Below, one piece after another: positions 14,662 through 17,780 of a stretch of 17,780 bases of DNA. The notes beneath the pieces were generated by a model. That model was not told the origin of the DNA. It worked only from the letters and a program-made list of their open reading frames with translations, and ran no database searches. Source of the stretch: CAZOOK01 sp964581385 (lineage in GTDB: Bacteria; Pseudomonadota; Gammaproteobacteria; Nevskiales; Nevskiaceae). Position numbers and translations under genes: made by a program. The DNA is taken from contig CAZOOK010000061.1 of NCBI GenBank assembly GCA_964581385.1, forward strand, positions 1-17,780. Direction: 5' to 3'. Numbering within the stretch: the stretch's first letter is position 1; every line of letters begins with the position of its first letter.

Positions 14662-17600
14662 TTACCGAATAGCGTTCTCGGTAGAGGCGCCTTTGACAAA
14701 ATGATCGATATTGGGGCGAGCCAACATGGTCATATGATTTCCGGGCACCGTGATCATCTTTACTGAAGAAGCGTGGTTGCGCCAATCATTCAATTTGTCG
14801 CCATTGCGTCTCTGGGAGTTGTCGCCGTCAGCGGGTTCCTCACTGGGGCAGGCCAGGATTAGTTCCATGGGAAGGCGGTCGTCCGGTATGTATTCCGTAT
14901 TCATGTTCAAGTAAAACACTCGAAGCTTGCTTCTAAGGTCCTGAACAGAACCGTATATGGACAACACGCCGTGGAATAACATTCGTTGCTCAAGGAGGCG
15001 CAATCGTTCGTCATCGCTCATGTGCATGACGTCAGCCTCATTGATACCAAGATGAATGCCACGATCCTGTTCAATGACATGCGCGAAGTTCATAAAGATT
15101 TCGCTCCGACTGCATGGATGTTCCTGCTTTCCGTAGCAGGGAGGAGACGTATCAAGCAACGCGAGAGACGCTACTCGTTCCGGAATGCCACTGAGCAAAC
15201 AGGCCATTTCAAAGGCAACCCAGCCGCCGAATGAATGACCGACGAGGTGAATCGGACCGGCAGGATATATGCGGGTAATTGCTTCAATATAGACCCTTGC
15301 AGCAGATTGAACGCTGGCATGTGGTACTGAAATGCCATCCAGTCCACGCGGTTGTAGCCCGTAGACCGGCACACACGCTCCCAACGCGCCTGCGAATGGT
15401 AAGAAGCACGTGACACTGGCGCCGGCTCCTGGAATGCAGAACACCGGCGGAACACCTTTTTCACCCAGCTGGATGGGAGTGATCGGAGTGTAGACGGGAG
15501 CCGTCGTGTTGTACTTCCGGCTCGAAGCCGAACCCAATGCTTGGTTAATGGCGAACGCCAGGTGCGAGACGTGTGGTTGTTGTATCAATGATTGATGCGT
15601 GCCTGGGACGGAGCTGACGTGCAGGTTTGCGCCAAGCAGTTTTCCCCAGCCTCGGTCATGGTTTCCTCCCAGTTCATCGGCCGCTGTAAACAACGTTACG
15701 TCGATCGGCAACGGATATGGCCGGTATGCGATCGCTGCTTCTCCGATAACGCGTTGTATGTTGATGCGGCGCTCAATTTCGTAAGCAGAAATGTCGGGTG
15801 GAAAAATTCCTTTGTCCTGGCATTTTTTTGTAATGACTTGAACGTCGCGAACAGCGAATAGCGCGTCGAACTCTTGCGGATCCAGTGCAGGAGCGATTTG
15901 TCGGACCGCGACTTTTAACATGGCGATCACTTCAATGTCAGCACCCTTTTCCATCGTGTCAGACGGGCAGATCGTATCGATCAGTGCGAGAAATTCGACT
16001 GCTTCGTCAGAACCCATTAATTGATTCGCGATTTCATAGGCAATTAATCCACCGGCCGACCAGCCGGCGAGGCGGTAGGGACCGCGTGGCTGAACCGTTC
16101 GGATCGCTTGTACGTAATGAGCAGCCCGAACCTCAATTGAGCTCAGCGCACAATCAGCGTCATAAAACTCCGGGGCCTGAAGTCCGTAAATCGGGATCTC
16201 GCCGGTAATTAGTTCGGACAATTGCCGATAGGCGAACACGTCACCGCTCATCTCATGGATCAAAAATAAAGGTCGCAGATGATCATTCCCTCTGCGAAGC
16301 AATACGGGGTTGCGATCCGAAACCTGAGTGCGCGATCGCCTTGTGGCGAGATTAGCCAACTCTTCGATTGTTGGGTGCTCAAATAATGCGGTAAGCGGTA
16401 ATTCGATCCTGTGCTGCCGCATTCGCTCAATCATTCGAATGGCCAGCAGCGAATGTCCGCCCAGTGCAAAGAAATGATCGTGACGGCCGATGCGCTCGAT
16501 ACCTAGCAGCTCAGCCCAGATCCTGGCGAGGGCTTCCTCGATCGGACCCTGCGGCGCTGCGTACGCCGACACGGCAAACGCGTCCTGCTCCGGCGCCGGC
16601 AGCGCCTTCCGGTCCAGCTTTCCATTCACCGTCAGCGGCAACGACTCCAGCACCACGTACGCCGCAGGCACCATGTACTCCGGAAGCTGCCGCCCCAAAT
16701 GCTCCCGCGCGCGCGCAGCGTCAAACTCCGCCCCCGCCTGCAGCGTCACGTACGCCACCAGACGCTTGTCGCCGCCACCCTCACGCGCCACCACCACACC
16801 GTCCTGCACCCCTTCACACGACCGCAGCTGCGCTTCAATCTCGCCCAGCTCAATCCGGAAACCGCGAATCTTCACCTGCTCGTCGTTGCGGCCCAGGTAC
16901 TCGATCGTGCCGTCCTCACGCCACCGGCCTATATCCCCCGTCTGGTACATCCGCCCACCAGCTTCATCACTGAACGGATCAGCAAGGAAACGCTCCGCCG
17001 TCAGCGCCGCTCGATTCAGATACCCGCGTGCCACTCCCGCTCCGCCAATGTATAGCTCCCCAGACACTCCCACAGGCACAGGCTCACCATGAGCGTCCAA
17101 TATGTATATGCGCGTGTTGGCAATCGGACGGCCGATTCCGACCGGTACATGCCCGTCCTCAACACGGATGCAACACGACCAAATGGTCGTTTCTGTCGGC
17201 CCATACATGTTCCATAATTCGCCATCGCTTTCGAGAAGCCGATTCGCGAGTTCATGCGACAAGGCCTCACCGCCACACAGCATTTTGAACCCGGATTTCA
17301 CACTGAATTTGGATTCAAGCAGCAAGCGCCAAGTGGCTGGGGTGGCCTGCATCACCGTCACATTTGCTGTCTTAATGTGTTGCGCCAAGCGGAAGCCGTC
17401 CGTTACTTCTTCGCGGCTGGCAATAACTACTTTCGCGCCAACAATCAGCGGCAGAAACAGCTCCATGGCAGCGATATCAAAGGAAATCGTCGTGACAGCC
17501 AGCAGAACGTCGTTCGATTTCAGTCCAGGTTCGCGCGCCATCGCGGCCAGCAGATTTGCCACCGAACGTTGTTGAATTTCGACCCCCTTGGGCTGTCCTG

Positions 17601-17780
17601 TGGATCCCGAGGTGTAGATGACATAGGCCAGATGGCGGGAGGTCAGGCCGAGTGCTGTGGGATCGAGGTTGCTGTTTGCTTCTTTGGCGATGGTGCTCCA
17701 CTGCGTATCGAGCATCACGACCGGCCTGCCGGTTTCCGGCAGACTGTCCTTGAGCCGCTCCTGCGTGACGATGACGCGCG
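14662..17780 (-). CDS. NRPS terminal module: adenylation (Gly predicted) - carrier - tandem thioesterases (5' end outside window)
   Basis: The visible 1038 residues run off the right edge, where the frame is still open (RVIVTQERLKD), so the true start is outside. In order: an adenylation domain lacking its N-terminus, with A3 YTSGSTGQPKG, A4 FDIAAMELF, A5 NMYGPTETT, A7 YQTGDIGRW, A8 QVKIRGFRIELGEIE and A10 NGKLDRK; a carrier domain with FFALGGHSLL (Ser443 for phosphopantetheine); thioesterase 1 with GWSAGG (Ser574), Asp601, His728; thioesterase 2 with GHSFGG (Ser849), Asp876, His1015. Both triads are complete. Aligning the pocket to GrsA by eye gives D-I-M-Q-L-G-M-I-W-K, very close to the classic glycine code D-I-L-Q-L-G-L-I-W-K. 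The protein therefore probably adds a final glycine and then releases, likely cyclises, the peptide. Tandem thioesterases are typical of lipo(depsi)peptide assembly lines. Confidence 0.95.
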   Translation of the reverse strand, partial: RVIVTQERLKDSLPETGRPVVMLDTQWSTIAKEANSNLDPTALGLTSRHLAYVIYTSGSTGQPKGVEIQQRSVANLLAAMAREPGLKSNDVLLAVTTISFDIAAMELFLPLIVGAKVVIASREEVTDGFRLAQHIKTANVTVMQATPATWRLLLESKFSVKSGFKMLCGGEALSHELANRLLESDGELWNMYGPTETTIWSCCIRVEDGHVPVGIGRPIANTRIYILDAHGEPVPVGVSGELYIGGAGVARGYLNRAALTAERFLADPFSDEAGGRMYQTGDIGRWREDGTIEYLGRNDEQVKIRGFRIELGEIEAQLRSCEGVQDGVVVAREGGGDKRLVAYVTLQAGAEFDAARAREHLGRQLPEYMVPAAYVVLESLPLTVNGKLDRKALPAPEQDAFAVSAYAAPQGPIEEALARIWAELLGIERIGRHDHFFALGGHSLLAIRMIERMRQHRIELPLTALFEHPTIEELANLATRRSRTQVSDRNPVLLRRGNDHLRPLFLIHEMSGDVFAYRQLSELITGEIPIYGLQAPEFYDADCALSSIEVRAAHYVQAIRTVQPRGPYRLAGWSAGGLIAYEIANQLMGSDEAVEFLALIDTICPSDTMEKGADIEVIAMLKVAVRQIAPALDPQEFDALFAVRDVQVITKKCQDKGIFPPDISAYEIERRINIQRVIGEAAIAYRPYPLPIDVTLFTAADELGGNHDRGWGKLLGANLHVSSVPGTHQSLIQQPHVSHLAFAINQALGSASSRKYNTTAPVYTPITPIQLGEKGVPPVFCIPGAGASVTCFLPFAGALGACVPVYGLQPRGLDGISVPHASVQSAARVYIEAITRIYPAGPIHLVGHSFGGWVAFEMACLLSGIPERVASLALLDTSPPCYGKQEHPCSRSEIFMNFAHVIEQDRGIHLGINEADVMHMSDDERLRLLEQRMLFHGVLSIYGSVQDLRSKLRVFYLNMNTEYIPDDRLPMELILACPSEEPADGDNSQRRNGDKLNDWRNHASSVKMITVPGNHMTMLARPNIDHFVKGASTENAIR

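Overview
The window has a moderately high G+C content. It carries Gram-negative secretory signals, a multidomain non-ribosomal peptide synthetase (NRPS), large secreted repeat proteins and several insertion-sequence traces. This suggests a soil or water gammaproteobacterium of the Xanthomonadales type (Lysobacter, Dokdonella or Tahibacter-like). That placement is inferred from gene style only; there is no rRNA or other taxonomic marker here.

Left part (1-4.8 kb, accessory). A short reverse-strand reading frame resembles the N-terminus of an ISKra4-type transposase. It is followed by a secreted repeat protein (478-1860, +) and a small all-helical protein with a HEPN-like RNRLAH motif (2079-2552, +). 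Next is an apparently intact IS110/IS1111-group insertion sequence (about 2677-4049, transposase on the minus strand). The 258 bp between the transposase stop and the element end is the expected place for its guide RNA. Directly beside the element lie short direct repeats and the C-terminal stump of a retron-type reverse transcriptase (4212-4625, +).

Middle part (4.8-7.7 kb, + strand). There is a stand-alone transglutaminase-like cysteine protease (4820-5683) and a 660-bp gap with no supportable gene. Then comes a two-gene overlapping operon: an unrecognised HEAAH zinc-metallopeptidase-like protein (6346-7290) and a GIY-YIG nuclease-like protein (7283-7612). The GIY-YIG reading frame contains a 10-bp tandem repeat that could switch it on and off.

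Right part (7.8-17.8 kb, - strand). The 3' end of an NRPS gene enters from the right edge (adenylation domain with a predicted glycine pocket, carrier domain, then two consecutive thioesterase domains). Tandem thioesterases are typical of the last module of lipo(depsi)peptide synthetases. Downstream on the same strand are two pairs of secreted paralogues. The first pair has GloVer-type extracellular repeats with an Ig-like C-terminal domain (12763-14340 and 10998-12536). The second pair has repeats of the form xDAAGDFVVAW (9405-10685 and 7866-9158), as does the gene at 478-1860. The second pair keeps nearly identical ribosome-binding regions and signal peptides while the mature proteins have diverged strongly.

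Most worth checking: the repeat-bearing GIY-YIG gene and its metallopeptidase partner, the guide-RNA region of the IS1111 element, the retron-type RT stump, the mosaic base composition of the NRPS adenylation domain, and the secreted paralogue array beside the NRPS.
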